64,000 nucleotides of DNA from Serinus canaria (lineage: Eukaryota; Chordata; Aves; Passeriformes; Fringillidae). The stretch's first letter is position 1. Every line of letters starts with the position of its first letter. This document shows positions 36,301 to 48,983 of this stretch, piece after piece. The stretch is from positions 10,135,001 through 10,199,000 of the forward strand of contig NC_066333.1 of the NCBI RefSeq assembly GCF_022539315.1, read 5' to 3'. The notes beneath the pieces are model-generated. The model was not told where the DNA came from. It did not search any database and worked only from the letters and a program-made list of their open reading frames with translations. Made by a program: the position numbers and the translations under genes.

Positions 36301-37262
36301 TGACAAGTCCTGTACAGTCTGCTGCCAGTCACACTGCTTCACCCAACCCCCTCTGTTTACTCCTGACATGAATTTCCAACCAACCATGTCTAAGTCTACC
36401 TTACCCACTTCTACCTACCATGCTGCTTTCATTTCTGCAGCTTTCACACTTACCATTATTCTCTTTCCATTCCTGTGATTTTACATTAACTACTGTGCAC
36501 TCAGTATTTCTCATTTCACCTCTGCTACAGGATTTCTTGAGAGACATTTCAGTGGAAATCTTTAAAACTGTTTGAAATCTTTAAGAGGATTTCCTTTTTC
36601 TTTATTAAAATACTTCAAGCATTTTATTTCACCGCTAAAGCTCTTATAAATAACTATTCATCCTCATTAGTTGAAAGCAAAGTACCATTTGATAAACTGC
36701 TCAAGTGTGAAGTGATTCATGTTTGCTTTTTTAGAGAAAATAGGATTGCAAAGACTTTTGGCTCCCTATCTTGAAAACATACTTTTACAGCAATTTGTTT
36801 CTGACTAGAAAAACATTTTCTACTTCAATTCTTTAGGATAAGTTTTCCATTAAAATAAAAAAAATGAATACAATAACAATAAAAACAACCCACAGGAAAT
36901 ACTTCACCTTTCAAAGGGTCTGCTTCTCAAGCTGCTATTAAATTGATTTTCACAGAAAATAAAAGCAAGACCTGGCCACTAAAGGACTGTTATAGTGATG
37001 AAATAATAACTGGCATTAAGCTTTAACAAAAAACCCCCTCATTTCCAAGCCTGAACACGAGCTACAATTTTCCTCTTCTACTTTTCAGAAGACAGCACTA
37101 CAAGTTTTACCAACCCAAGTTCACTTTTGATTTATTATTAACAGCCATATATTACCATCCTCCCACCACACACAGAATGGAATTTATAGGGGATTTATCC
37201 CCTTGGCACCGTGCCCACCACTCACCCGTAACGGCATCATAAAACTCTTCTTCACTGTTCAT
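19213..37262 (-). CDS. OSBPL2: Oxysterol-binding protein-related protein 2 (ORP2), complete
   Basis: ORP2 is a short, PH-less OSBP-family lipid-transfer protein that moves cholesterol and phosphoinositides between membranes and lipid droplets. Thirteen coding exons on the - strand, 5' to 3': 37262-37226, 31513-31366, 31124-31049, 29839-29705, 28663-28566, 27891-27709, 25237-25130, 24838-24749, 24146-24026, 22208-22080, 21345-21222, 20573-20483, 19315-19213. They sum to 1443 bp, or 480 aa plus TGA, the same length as human ORP2. Phases agree at every junction and all sites are GT-AG. The ORP signature EQVSHHPP is at residues 175-182. The start [13 protein letters not shown] has A at -3 and follows an in-frame-independent two-codon uORF. 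Confidence 0.97.
22080..25237 (-). CDS. OSBPL2: OSBPL2 ORD middle exons
   Basis: Exons 25237-25130, 24838-24749, 24146-24026 and 22208-22080 encode [58 protein letters not shown] and the acidic insert [17 protein letters not shown] followed by [20 protein letters not shown]. These match ORP2 more closely than ORP1, which is longer and carries ankyrin and PH domains absent here. Confidence 0.95.
27709..29839 (-). CDS. OSBPL2: OSBPL2 ORD core exons with EQVSHHPP signature
   Basis: Exons 29839-29705, 28663-28566 and 27891-27709 encode the lid and core of the lipid-binding barrel. Landmarks are [40 protein letters not shown] and [20 protein letters not shown]. The two histidines H179 and H180 correspond to the pair that binds PI4P or PI(4,5)P2 headgroups in human ORP2 (H178/H179). 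Confidence 0.95.
29252..29311. repeat. 30-bp tandem duplication
   Basis: Two adjacent copies of a 30-bp unit (CAATAACAACCAGTTT and following) differ at two or three positions. They lie in the OSBPL2 intron between 28664 and 29704. Confidence 0.85.
31049..31513 (-). CDS. OSBPL2: OSBPL2 N-terminal variable region exons
   Basis: Exon 31513-31366 encodes the acidic, probably disordered segment [18 protein letters not shown] to ENGIKRHR, the most diverged part relative to the human protein. Exon 31124-31049 encodes [20 protein letters not shown] and the start of the sterol-binding (ORD) domain, KKCIGL. Confidence 0.93.
31514..37225 (-). other. OSBPL2 intron after the start-codon exon (5.7 kb)
   Basis: AT-rich intron with no recognisable exon. 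It contains an AT dinucleotide tract at about 35743-35760 and a short direct repeat near 35885-35912. Nothing else was recognised. Confidence 0.7.
35743..35760. repeat. AT microsatellite
   Basis: Short run of alternating TA in the OSBPL2 5.7 kb intron. Confidence 0.8.
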
Positions 37263-37383
37263 CCTTCAGGGTGAAATCTGGTGCAGCCACTGCAGCTCTC
37301 TCTAATGCATCCTTGAACTTGATTTAAAGTATCTGGATGCTGTCAGGGTCTCCTTTTGCAAATATCCAGCTGCTTTAGATGAT
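37226..37383 (-). CDS. OSBPL2: OSBPL2 first coding exon with 5' UTR and FFAT-like motif
   Basis: Exon start 37383 follows the acceptor TTGTCAAACAG with a long pyrimidine tract. The first 121 bases are 5' UTR and the last 37 encode [12 protein letters not shown] plus one base. EFYDAVT, preceded by acidic residues, resembles the FFAT motif (E-F-F/Y-D-A-x-E), which tethers ORPs to the ER proteins VAPA and VAPB. Position 3 is Tyr and position 7 is Thr instead of Glu. Confidence 0.9.
37302..37310 (-). promoter_or_regulatory. Two-codon uORF in OSBPL2 5' UTR
   Basis: The - strand reads ATG CAT TAG, 40 bases upstream of the OSBPL2 start codon in the same exon. G at -3 gives it a usable context. Minimal uORFs of this sort can lower main-frame translation; the effect here is inferred. 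Confidence 0.6.
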
Positions 37384-40263
37384 CTGTTTGACAAGAAAGG
37401 GAAACAGAATTAGCAGCTTCCACATTTCTCCTGTGTACAAACGCTCACACTTGACAAACACTAATTTTCCTGTTTCTTCCTGTGCAAAAGATGGATCTCT
37501 GCATTCATAAGTAAACAGCTTTCTTTGATAACCACAGTAATTTTGAAGACAACTACTACCTGCCACAAGAACAGCTGATTTACTGTGTCACACTTCTCTC
37601 TGTATAAATACTTCATATACATTCCTGTAAATGGTATCATATTTACAGCAAGTTAAATTTCAGGCAAGTACAGCTAGAAGGAGCAGAGAACTGACAGAAG
37701 AAAAAGCCAGCTGGCAAACCAAAAATTCTCCTTAGCAAGAGGATAAGCCTTACTGCATCTTTAACCAAGAAAGCTGAGGACAAGAAAGAACCTTGGTATC
37801 TCAAAGTCTGACCACTGCATGAAAATGCTGGACCTGACTCTACATCAGGCAATCAATATGTAGTGACCCTGAGAGAAGTTTTGTCAGGCTACTGCTGGGC
37901 ACTCTCCAAGAGAAAACTGGAGATTTTTCCCTCCAGAAGGAATGTAAAGAACCAACAAACTTTTCTTCAGTAGAACCACGCACTCTGCAAATAACTTGCA
38001 GATTTATGTAGCATTCCAGCTCTACTTTATGGATGGACTAAATTAGATTTTTTCCAGATGGTTGACAATGTATAATGCAAATATTTTTACCTCACCCAAT
38101 TTTAGTTTAAGGAGAAGAATGAGAAGATTTTATTTTCATTCTTACAAATGTTCACCAGGTTCCAACAATGAGCCAAGTGCACAGCAATAAATGACAGCAT
38201 AGCAATGCTATCAATATCTCCTCCAAAACAACCTCAATCTGTCAGTCTCAATTTTTTCTGATCCCAAAGATTGCACTGCTTTTGTGACAGTAGTTTCTCC
38301 AGAGTAATTATAATTGCACAATTCCATTCCAATTAAGAGAAACAAAGCCAGAAGTGCACTCTGCTCCTAGAAGAAGAGTGCACCATGTTTGAAGCCAATT
38401 CCTTCTTTTTCTCTGCAAGAAACCAGACTGTGTTTCAAGTCTTTTTCCCCTCACTGCCCAGAACAAAAGCTGTTTGAATGTCTCACATACACTCAGTTCT
38501 AACTGTGCACTCAGAGGGAGGAGCTAAACCAGCCCATTATGGGACTCATCTGAGTTAATGAATTTATTGTTTGCCTTGAAGTGGTTTATGTCTCTTTCAA
38601 GGATAGCTATTTCAGTTTGTCACTTTTCCCTTAGGAACCTCCCATCTCCTTGCTACTATAGGATTTTATATCAATCTCTGCACCAGCAATATCATATTCA
38701 AAAGTCCTCACCCTCCAAGTACCTTTGAAGATACAAGACATTTATGCTTTCAGTTGTCTGCAAGCATTGCATCCTTCTAGCAAAACAGCTGCCAGTATTT
38801 CCAGAAGGAAACTTATATACCTACAAGACACAGCCCTCTCATGATCAGGACTACAACTACATTATTTTCTCCATATTTTCTTGCATCTTCCCTTCTTCTG
38901 TTTAGTCTTGTATAGAAGGCATTAAGAAATAAAAATTATGACTTATGAAACTGTCAAGTATCATTAGAATAAATAAGATCGTACAGATGAATGCCAGTTT
39001 CTCCTCTCCCCTCTCCTGCACAATAATAATTGCATTACAAAAGGCCTTGTGAAGTGGAACTACATCCCACAGTGTGCAGTTTCTCTGCAGAGACAACAAA
39101 GCTTTCCTATAAAAACACTCACCAAGTACAAATGAAGTGACCAGAATCAGAGACAAATGAAAAGCAAAGTTATTTTGTGCTCTCCTGAAATCCACCTCAC
39201 ACCACACCTGAAGCTCACTGCTATTTGAAAGTTCAATCATATGCCTGTAAATTATATACAAAATATTCATTGAAATCACTTTAAATAATTACAGTCACAT
39301 ATTGTCCTAAGGTGTTAGGAACATTTTAAAAAAGAAAAAAATAATATATTTTGCTGAGTTACACTATAAATAACTTCCCACTTGCATCACTTCTTTTACA
39401 TTCAGTTCTTTTATACAGCAGAGATTAACATGAATTTGCATATAGCTGAACACACAGTGATAACAGCATTCAGCTTTCATAAGCCAAAGAAATGGGATTA
39501 AATCTTGTTCTCTTACTAAGAGCAACAGCAAAAGTTACTTTTAACTAGGCTGAAATACCAGAAAACAAAAACATCCTGGTGGCTTCATATTCAGCATCTG
39601 TAATCTGGATTTCCTCTTCCATTCCCTGATGTTCCCAGAAGAATTCACCTGCACACCAGCAAGGGTGGTTAGCAGCTTTTATCCAAATTGCCATTGAAAG
39701 AAGGGTGCACCACTCCTGTGTCAGGCAGACCTTCAGGAGCTCAGGCCCAGCTGCTCTCCTGGAAAACCTTCCATACAGCATAAACATCCTGTCATGGTCT
39801 CACCTTTCAGTCCTACAGAGCTGAAGAAACACAAAGTCTGTTTGGACATTGTCCTGCATACACAGTAATCAACAGGAATGTAACAAACAGGTTTCCACAC
39901 AGACTCCACTTGTTGAGAGAACACTTTCAGCAGTTGAGTTTGCTGCTTTACAGGCTAAAATTACCTTAGCGGGCTTCACTTTCCAGGCAGGGCCAAGGGG
40001 CTGGGCCTGGGTGCCCACGACAGATACCCAGAAATGTGCTTTTCCTGGGGATTTCAGCCCAGATGCACTCCCCAAACCATCTTATCAAGAACAGGGAAAA
40101 GCTGCAAGTACAGGCACCTTAAGAGAACTGGAAAATCCTCATTTGATGATGACAACACACCCCTGGCCACAACCAGGATGGATTTTGTGGTTAACAGGAT
40201 AAGCAACAAAGCTTATCTACTTCCTCATATTTAAAGGCTATGGATTGGCACGAACTAATTTAT

Positions 40264-40342
40264 GATGTTCCATGGCAGGAGATGGAATGAGATGATCTTT
40301 AAGGCCCTTGCCAACCCAAACCATCCTATGACTCTGTGATAA
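40264..40342 (+). mobile_element. CR1 LINE 3'-end fragment
   Basis: The sequence carries the bird CR1 3' tail signature: CCATGGCAGGAGATGGAATG, then GATCTTTAAGGCCCTTGCCA, ending in CCATCCTATGACTCTGTGA. It is severely 5'-truncated, as is usual for CR1. Confidence 0.85.
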
Positions 40343-41686
40343 CCATTAAAACTCCTTTAAATTCTCATAATTCATCAGAGAGGATCACACATTCCTGACT
40401 GATGACCATGGACAGCCCCTTTCTTAAAGGACATGAGGATTTTGCAAATGCAAAGGACAAAACAAAGCACGCAGCTGAAATAAAAACTGCAGGAGCACAT
40501 CCACAGCACACCTTGAAATAGGTTCTGCAGAGGGGAGGGATGACTCAGAATTCCAGAATTCCTGCCTTCCAGAACTAGCTCTGTCACAGGAGAGGGAACA
40601 AACAGAAAGGGCAGCTCCTAAACACCAGACAGCTGCCAGGAGGAGCTCAGGAGCAAACTCCCTTCTCCCAGTGACCCTCACAGCCTTGATGCAGAGCGTG
40701 TAACAAACTATTCACACCAGCCACAGTCCCAGGCAGGGCCCATGACCAAGGAAGAACAAAGTGGTTGTGAATAATGTCACACAAAGTGGTCTGTCAGGCA
40801 CAGAGCTGAACCTGTCACTCGGCAGTGACAAGCCCCAGTTGATGTGGCTGCCAATAACACGCTCTGCATGCAAAGCTTTCTGCAGGTCACAGTGTCCCCT
40901 ACAAGGTCACAGTCCCCAGCAGTAGAAGGCACACAAATTCCCTTCCAGAAATACACCAGTCCCAGACTCTGCACAATTCCTATTTTAAACCATTTCCTCC
41001 CACTTGAACTTATTTTTAAAACCAGGACAACAAAAGCGCAAGACTTTGCAAATCACTTTATAAATCACTTTATAAACTGCCTAATGTGCTCCAGGCATTC
41101 TGTGACGTGCATGTGAGCATCTCTCTGAGAGGAGATGCACATTCCACCTTCAGGGCTGCTCTCCAAATCCAGTGTGTGGGAACCCACTGCCTTTATCTTG
41201 GGAAATTAGTAATCCCTCAAATTTGTCACTTCGTAGGCTTGTTCCCTCTCAAATTTCATTTTTCAGGAGAAGAGTAACAAAAACAACCAACTTATTTCAA
41301 CCATGCTCCTGGATCCTAGGAACTTATACATCAATTAAAGAACCCAAAAACTTGTACCCCTGTAAGAGTTTAAACCTATAACTACCCTAAGTTAATTCAC
41401 TGACTAGTTCCTCTATCCTAACTTGTTCTTCCAGGTTAATACCCAACAAAGACCCAGCTGGATAGCCAAAAGTTACTCCTCCTTAAAGAAACATTTACAT
41501 TTCTATAGAAAGAGCAGCATTTACAATGAGTGGCTCACTGGGCTGGAATGTGGCTCAGCAAGCTCAGGTTTGAAGCTGGCTGGGGACAGCTGCAGTGCCT
41601 TTTTGCTCCAGACCTCAAGATGAAATTTCTCATCATGCAGCAATTCTGGAAAGCTTTGCTGACATCACCCTGCTAAATTAAAAATC

Positions 41687-41703
41687 TTTTTTTTTTTTTT
41701 TTT
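41687..41703. repeat. Poly(T) run, 17 bp
   Basis: Uninterrupted T17 in OSBPL2 intron 1. It could be an old retroposition tail, but no element is recognisable next to it. Confidence 0.8.
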
Positions 41704-42179
41704 CTTTGAAAGTACATGTTCTAGCTCTACATGACATATAAAACACTTGGTTCATTCCACAGATATTGAATCTACTTGTGAAATCCAGAAGCAAGTAAAG
41801 TAAAACCAAGTAAAGAATCAATAAGCAGCCATTAAAATAACCCCAGAGGTTCACCAGCATGAGCAGGTAGGGTGGTAGGAGTTCAATACCCTGGAATTGA
41901 GAGTGCCACCAAAGAATTCCTGAACTAGCACATTCACCAGCTTTTTCACATGCCTAACAAGGTTTTGTTGGGTGTGCATCTCCACAGCAAATTTGAAAAT
42001 CATTTGAGTTTCTTAACATAAAAGGAGAAAAATCACAAGTAATAAAGAAAAAGGAAGAAGGAAAAAAAAGGCACTTGGGACCTTCCTCATGAAAAACATT
42101 TTCATTACTTTGATGCAACAAGGACAAGGGAGAACATGAATTTTCAAACTGACAGAGGGCAGGTTTATATTTTATATTA

Positions 42180-42392
42180 GAATGAAATCCTTCCCTGTGA
42201 GGGTGCTGAGGCCCTGGCACAAGGTGCCCAGAGAAGCTGTGGCTGTCCCTGGATCCCTGGCAGTGCCCAAGGCCAGGCTGGATGGGGCTTGGAGCAGCCT
42301 GGGACAATGGAAGGTGTCCCTGCCATGGCAGGAGATGGAATGAGATGAGCTTTAAGGTCCCTTCCAACCCAAACCATTCTGGGATTCTGTGA
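42180..42392 (+). mobile_element. CR1 LINE 3'-end fragment (about 210 bp)
   Basis: Sense-strand match to the well-known CR1 3' region: CCTTCCCTGTGAGGGTGCTG, GAGGCCCTGGCACAAGGTGC, CCCAGAGAAGCTGTGGCTG, GGTGTCCCTGCCATGGCAGG, and the tail ATTCTGGGATTCTGTGA. The element is 5'-truncated and non-coding. It is a strong sign of avian origin. Confidence 0.92.
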
Positions 42393-45300
42393 CATCCTGG
42401 GTTTAGGATGTACCTTCCTTCCAGAAAGAGATTCCCAAAGAGCCAAAAAAAGATCAAACATCCACATCCTTCATAAAAACAGCAAAAATAAGAAATGGGG
42501 GAAAAAAGAAAACAAAATCCCCCTGTGTACAACACGACTGCTGGAATAAGAGCCAACCCCATCATCTCTTGAGTTGCCAGCTGAAATAAAACATAGCTGT
42601 AGTACTTCAAGGGACAGAAATAAATAACTTGAACTAACAGATAAATATTCATGTGTGTTTAATTCATACACATCTCCTGAAAACATCAAACTGCAGTGTT
42701 TCATCTCTGAATGAAAGCTCTAGCAAGGATGAATCTTAATTGACTCATGAAATTAGGTTACCAGCAACACTGGATCTAAAACATCCACAAAAATTAGCCA
42801 AGAAACAAATTTAATTGGCAATTTAGATTAACTGTTACATACTTAAATTCTCTTTAGCCAGAGAAGAGCCACACAGACAGCAGAATCCAGGAGAGGATTT
42901 TCTTTACCAAGTGAGATTTGTTTCTTAGTACAAGGTTTGAATGTAATACCATCTGCCAGATGTCTTGGCAAGATAAAGTTCTCTGCAACCACAGCAAGAG
43001 AAGGACAACTTCCTTCTCAAATCTGTTAAATAAAGTGCAGAGAGGCTGAATGAGGAGGATCAGCTGAACACTCAGCCCACTGTCACTTTTCCATTTCTTG
43101 GGAGATTGCAGCTGTCCCTACCACAGGCTTTTATGTACTTGGGAGTTATTAAATGGCCTGGGGACAGTTCAGTGCCAGCACTTGAAACAATGACGACAAC
43201 AAACTGAACATCTGAAAGGTTAGCTTTGAACAAATGAGCTGAGCCATTTATGACAGGCAGAACCACGTTCTGTTCCCTCAGAAATACCAATTTTTGGTGA
43301 TGCTTCACAGGAATTAAGAGACAACTGGAACACTACAAGTCTGGCTTTCAAAGGAGCAAATGCCACAAAACTTGTTTCTGCATCAGAACAAATGACAGTG
43401 ACTGTCCCACACACTAATCACTGTCCCAGTGCTGCTCCAGAAGCATTATTTATTTAACATAAAAATTGTAAAGATGAATCTGGACAGAAAAAATCCTCCC
43501 AGAATAATCTCAATTACCTATGCAATCAATGGCTATTCCCCACTTTCACTTCAGCCAAAAATTCTGTTCTACAGCCAAGGATATTGGCTGGCAGAACTTC
43601 CCTCAAGTGTAACAAACAGATCAAAGAAACTTGATTCAAGCAGATTAATACTTTTTGATACAAAACACTTCATTGAAATTCATGCAGAACTCTGCAAATG
43701 TTCTCCTTTCTTAACACTACCTCAATATCAGAGACATTTTTCCACATGAGAGCATCTGATACAGCATTTTTCAGACTCTGTAACCTTCCCTTGGAAACTA
43801 TTTCATGGCCCATGACTGTAAAAAATGACAAAATTCTGTTCTGCACCTCTCCACGCATGATGCATAATGCTAGGTTTGATCAGGAGTGATAAATCAGCTC
43901 ATTTCTAGCCACACTGTTCAAAAAAATAAATCATTCAATACTGTATTGTAAGACTAGTTATTTCTTAGTTGTTTCCTGGGGATCTGTTTTATCTTCCTGG
44001 TAAGACAGAAGGTGGGAAGTAATCAATAACTCCAAGCACAGTGGCTTTGGACACAAGTGTCAGTAGATACATAATTAATCATTTTGGAACACTTCTTTGA
44101 AGATTAAATTAAGGATGCTTGGGTATTTCTCATCATAATGCAACCACCCCTGCAAATTGATCACTGAAGCTTAGGAACATGAAGACAGCTACAGCATAAA
44201 ATATCACTGGAGAAAACCCCTAGAACAGCAAAAATAGTTATATGTGTAAGTTCATAGATCTTCCTCCTCAAAGGCAGCTCTGTCTCTGTGGACTCATTCT
44301 CTCCAGGCAGATGCAGGTTTACATTCACTCTGCACAAAGTATTTTGTAAATAATTTTCACAGAGACTCTTAGACAATTATTGCAGCAATTATACTGCAAA
44401 TAAAGCAGGAGGATGACAGTGACTAACCCGGTGCAAAGCCCTACAGGAGAAGAAACCATATTTTTATGCCTACCACCAACTCCTCAAACACACAGATGCC
44501 ACAGCATAAGCACCTGCACACAGCTAACAGCCTATTTCTGAGGGGGTTTTAAGGTGATACCACAAATTTGCAAAAGCTTTAGGAAGTCAGATTTTATGCT
44601 GTGATTGAATTTCCTTTAAAGTTGTATTTATAGTAAATACCTACTGCATTCCAGTATAAGGTTGCTACTCTGTTTGATAAAAATTAAACAAAATTACCTT
44701 TGACTCCTCAAGACAGGACAAATATCTCCATTTAGAGCCCAGTTTTAATAAAGAACCCACCCAGCTATCTGCTCAGTAACATTAACCCACTTGGGTAACA
44801 AAAGGTGCACAGCACTTTGTTTAAAACAAAACAAGAGAATGTAAACAAAGTTATTTACACCTCTGCAGATGGGTAACAGTTTTTGTTCCACTATTAAACA
44901 ACCACTCAACAGTTTCATTGTTCAAGTGCACAGCCCAGAAACAACCCATACATGGGGCAGTTCTGTTCTCCTGGAGAATTTTCCTTTCAGTCAGCACAGG
45001 CTGCAGAAGGGCCCCTTAGGTACAGGCTGGAGAGAGAATTTCTCTGCAGCCTTAACACACACCAGTTTCATCACTGAGAGCTACTAAAGGGATTTTCATC
45101 CCACCTGACTGCCCTGACATGTTGTAGGGAACAGAGGAGCTGGTTAGTGAGTTAGTGAGCTGAGCAAGAGGGATGTGAACCACAGACACCTCTGAATTCT
45201 CACTTTACCACCTTCAACCTCCACTGCCTGCAACTATCACTAGAATCAAAACACTCTGAGACCTCCTAACAGATTCTTTTGGGAGCCCTAAAAAAATTTA

Positions 45301-48300
45301 GTCAGAAGTGCAAAAACTTAATGAAGTTATTTATCCAGTCATGAAAACACATTTCTTGACAAATACCCATAGCACACAAACTTTGCAACACCCCAGAGGT
45401 TCACAGCATCCCAGAGCCTTTATCTCATCCCAAACTGACCAGCACAGCAAAGGAACAGGACTGGAGCAGGAACAGCACAGACCACTTTGGTCTAACACCA
45501 AGCACAGCCATTATCTGTCCAACAGAGCAGAGACAGTTCAAGTTTGGGACTACAAAACCAAGAGGGCCAAGACTGAAAAGTTCAGCTCTGCTTCTGCAGC
45601 TGCAGGGACAATTCACCTTTTGTGAACCCTCCTCCCAGCAGATGGATAAACAAGCCCAGGAAGACAACACTCTGCAGCCTCTGCATTTTCTGAATGGAGA
45701 GCTGCTGCAATCTACTACAAACCTGTCTCATTAAATTATGTGCATAATAAAATAAACTGAATTAATCTAAATGATCTGTCTAGACCAGCAAATGAATTTC
45801 CAATTGTAACTGTATTTAAGGAAAGAAAAAAAAATATCAAGTTTAAATAAGCTTAGTCTATTCTTGTAACTTATTGATCCTGAAAATTACGACATTATCT
45901 TTGTGCACTGAATCAACAATACATTTTTAAAGAGTATAACTGAAAGTTAGGGTAAGCCACATTTGACACAATCTAATTGCTTGTTTCTCTCCTGCAACTT
46001 GCTTTTACAAGCCTTTAAGGATACAAAGTAAATAATTACATCATCATACATTTGTCTGCACAGTAATTATTAAGATGCAAGGATGAAGATAATGAATTCT
46101 TGAATTCCAAGTTCTGTGGTGGTCTATTCCATAAAATAATAAAACTCAATTAAGATCTGCCATAAAGCATAACCTCTGGTTTTTTTGCAACAGCAAAAAC
46201 ATCAAAGTCCCCTATCTCCAAAGTGGCAGACACAGAGTGACCAATTTGTTCCTTGCTCCCACTTTCCAATTTATTCAGCTTGGAGAAGATACCCATGTGA
46301 TCAGCTGCATATTTGCAAGCTCAGCAACAACATTCCAGTTCCTGAGCACTCCTAATTTAACACATATTCATTGCACGCCTCATTTTGTGCATTTCTTCCA
46401 AGAATTGTAAGAACCAAACATTTTAGTTACTTCACAAAGAAGACTAAACACTGATCATTTTACAACATCATACAGTGTCAAATACAGACATTCCTTATAT
46501 TTCCATGAGACATGACAAAATTGATGCTGAATGAAGGATTAGAAAAATGGCACCTTGTAAACAGAAGGCCTAGATATGAACAGCATGATGTAACATTGCA
46601 TTTGTTCAAGGACAAGCTACTTCAAATATCAAAGCTAATAAATTATCTGCTTAAAAATTCAGCGTACTTGCAGGCTAATTTTGCTTTCAAACAACAGCAA
46701 AAAAAAAAAAAAATTCATCTGAGTGGCACTACAAACAGTGATTTCAAAATATAGCCTTATCAAAGCAAAAAAAGCCTGATTGGGACGTTTTCCAGCCAAC
46801 AGTAAGATAACAGAAAGCAAAGCTTTCCACCTTTGTTCTAGGTCAGCATATGTGAAGTTCACACAGTAGAATTCACAAGAAAGACTGAAAGAAATACCAG
46901 TTTCAGTCATAAGACCTGCCAGCAAGTACCCATCATGGAAAGCAGTAACAGTACTAAAAGTGACTTAAAGAAACCATTCAAGGGTGGAAACGATCATGTC
47001 AGCAAACAAATAACAAATAACCACACTGCCTTTCAATATTGCATCAGCTGAAACCTTTAGCCCATCTAGTCCTTAAGTGCCTCTAGGCACAGAGTTTGAT
47101 GTCTAATCACCATTTTCTACCTCAAACTTTTGCCTTTTGTTTCTCAGATTATTTTGGCATGACTGCAGAGCCAGTTCTGGAGGGAAAGTGCTGTATTTTT
47201 TCCTGGACAGCAGACATCTCAGCATTTCCTTTTGAGGACTTCCTGAAGTTACAAGTTCATCATGAAGTGCTGTTGGTTCAGGAAAGCAGCAATAAGAATC
47301 ACTGCTGATCCTCTCCCACACTGCCCTCAGTTTTCTGTCATGTGGTCAAACATGTGTATGGCTACACAAGTATTTTAAGAAAAAGCTGTGTTTACTGTAA
47401 CTGAAAATCCAAGGGGTTATTCAGGGGGAAAAATCAGCACTTGGAATTTCTTGCTTCCATGCTAGTTTAGCCAGTTCTCCTGGTCCCATCCCACGGCACA
47501 GCACCTCATGTTTGGAAGTGACCCAAGTCACTGCTTCCAGAAATTGCCCTGAGGTTTCAGAAGTCCCTGAGCATGCTGGTGTAAAGTTTGTTAAGGTGAT
47601 AACACGTGTGGTTGCTCCCAGATGGCAACATGAATGTGGATTTATAGAACTTCAGAATGTTAAGCTGCAAACACCAAATTTGTTTTCCCTTGCACACAAA
47701 GCTTTAGAAAAGGAAACACTATGAGAAGAGTGGTGCAAATCAACACTGCAGATCCACCATGTGTCCTTTTTACCTTCCTGGCAATCTCAAATGAAGACTA
47801 CGTAATTTAGCTGAGAAAATTCACAGTAAATGGAAGAAGTATCTGCTTGTACTCAACAGGCTTTGGCAGATACTTCTGAGAGGAAACACAAAGTTATTGC
47901 ACACATAAAAGCCAGGAGGTGATTTTGAAACTACATTTGAAATTCTGGCCTGCAAGTGCTGCACGGTAACAAACTGCTTCCAAAAGAAGTCCTGAATCCA
48001 AACACGCAGAGAGCACAAACATGACCAATAAGCAAATTAAATAAATGGCATCTTATACCTTTATTACCATGCAGAAGTTCTGGTGGCATGTTATTTAAAA
48101 AAAAGCCCTTTTTCCTGCTATTTTTCCCATCTTGCTTTTCTCCTTCTCTGTAAGAGAAACATCGAGTAGGTAACTGAAAAACAAAATTTAAAAAAAAGCC
48201 AACCCCAAATAAACCCCAACTGCCTCAGCTGTGACCTAAAAGGCCCCTTGAGGCTCCGCACTGTGCTGAAACCGAGCCCAGTACATTCCTCTGGGGAGCC

Positions 48301-48474
48301 GGGCGCCGTAGCCTTCTTTGCTCAACTACCCAGCTGCAAAAGCAATCGGGAAAATCTGGAAAATCAGAAAAATCCCAAGGCTGGGGCTGCTGGGGTCGCA
48401 CTGACCCGCAGCCTCTGCACAGCCACGTCCCGCAGCCCGCAGAGCCCCGGCATGGGGGGGACGGGGCAGGGCTC

Positions 48475-48690
48475 GGCCGGGACGGGATCACGGCACCGGG
48501 AGGAATCACAGCACCGGGCACGGCTCGGCCGGGAACACGGCCCGAGCACGGCTCAGCACCGCCGGGAATCACAGCACCGAAGGGAATCACGGCACCGGGC
48601 ACGGTTCAGCACCGGACAGGATTCACAGGACCGCGCACGGTTCTGCACAGGCACAGCTCAGCACCGGGCAGGGCTCAGCACCTCAGCCCA
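48475..48690. repeat. GC-rich imperfect minisatellite beside OSBPL2 exon 1
   Basis: About 215 bp of loosely repeated units built from GGGAATCACAGCACCGGGCA and GGCTCAGCACCG-type words, recurring every 15-35 bp. It lies in intron 1, about 300-500 bp from the exon 1 donor, at the edge of the CpG island. Confidence 0.75.
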
Positions 48691-48983
48691 GCGCTGCCCA
48701 CGCTGCAGCACGGGCCTGCGGCCCGCACCGCCCCGAAACACCCGGGCACATCAAGGGCCCCCGGGCCGCCGGGACGGGAGAGAAGCGTTGGGGCAGCCGC
48801 TCCACCGCCCGATCCCGCCGCACTGACAGCGCGGCCCGCGGCCCGCTGAGGACGGGACGGGACCCCCGAGCCGGGCCCGAGCGGGGCTGTGGGGGCGCTG
48901 GGGCCGGCGAGGGGAGCGCAGGCCCCGGGGTAGCGGAACGCGGAACGCAGCGCGGCGGCCCCGGGCCCGGCCCGCGGCGTTAC

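Larger units (their letters stand above)
37384..48983 (-). other. OSBPL2 intron 1 (11.6 kb)
   Basis: The intron separates the CpG-island 5' UTR exon from the start-codon exon. It is mostly AT-rich unique sequence, with two + oriented CR1 fragments (40.3 and 42.3 kb), a T17 run at 41687-41703 and, at its 5' end, a GC-rich imperfect minisatellite at about 48475-48690. No nested gene was recognised. Confidence 0.7.

Noticed and set aside
48248..48826. 192-codon + frame rich in HR, QHR and STA words
   Set aside because: It is a translation of the minisatellite and CpG island. The repetitive peptide is a product of the DNA repeat.
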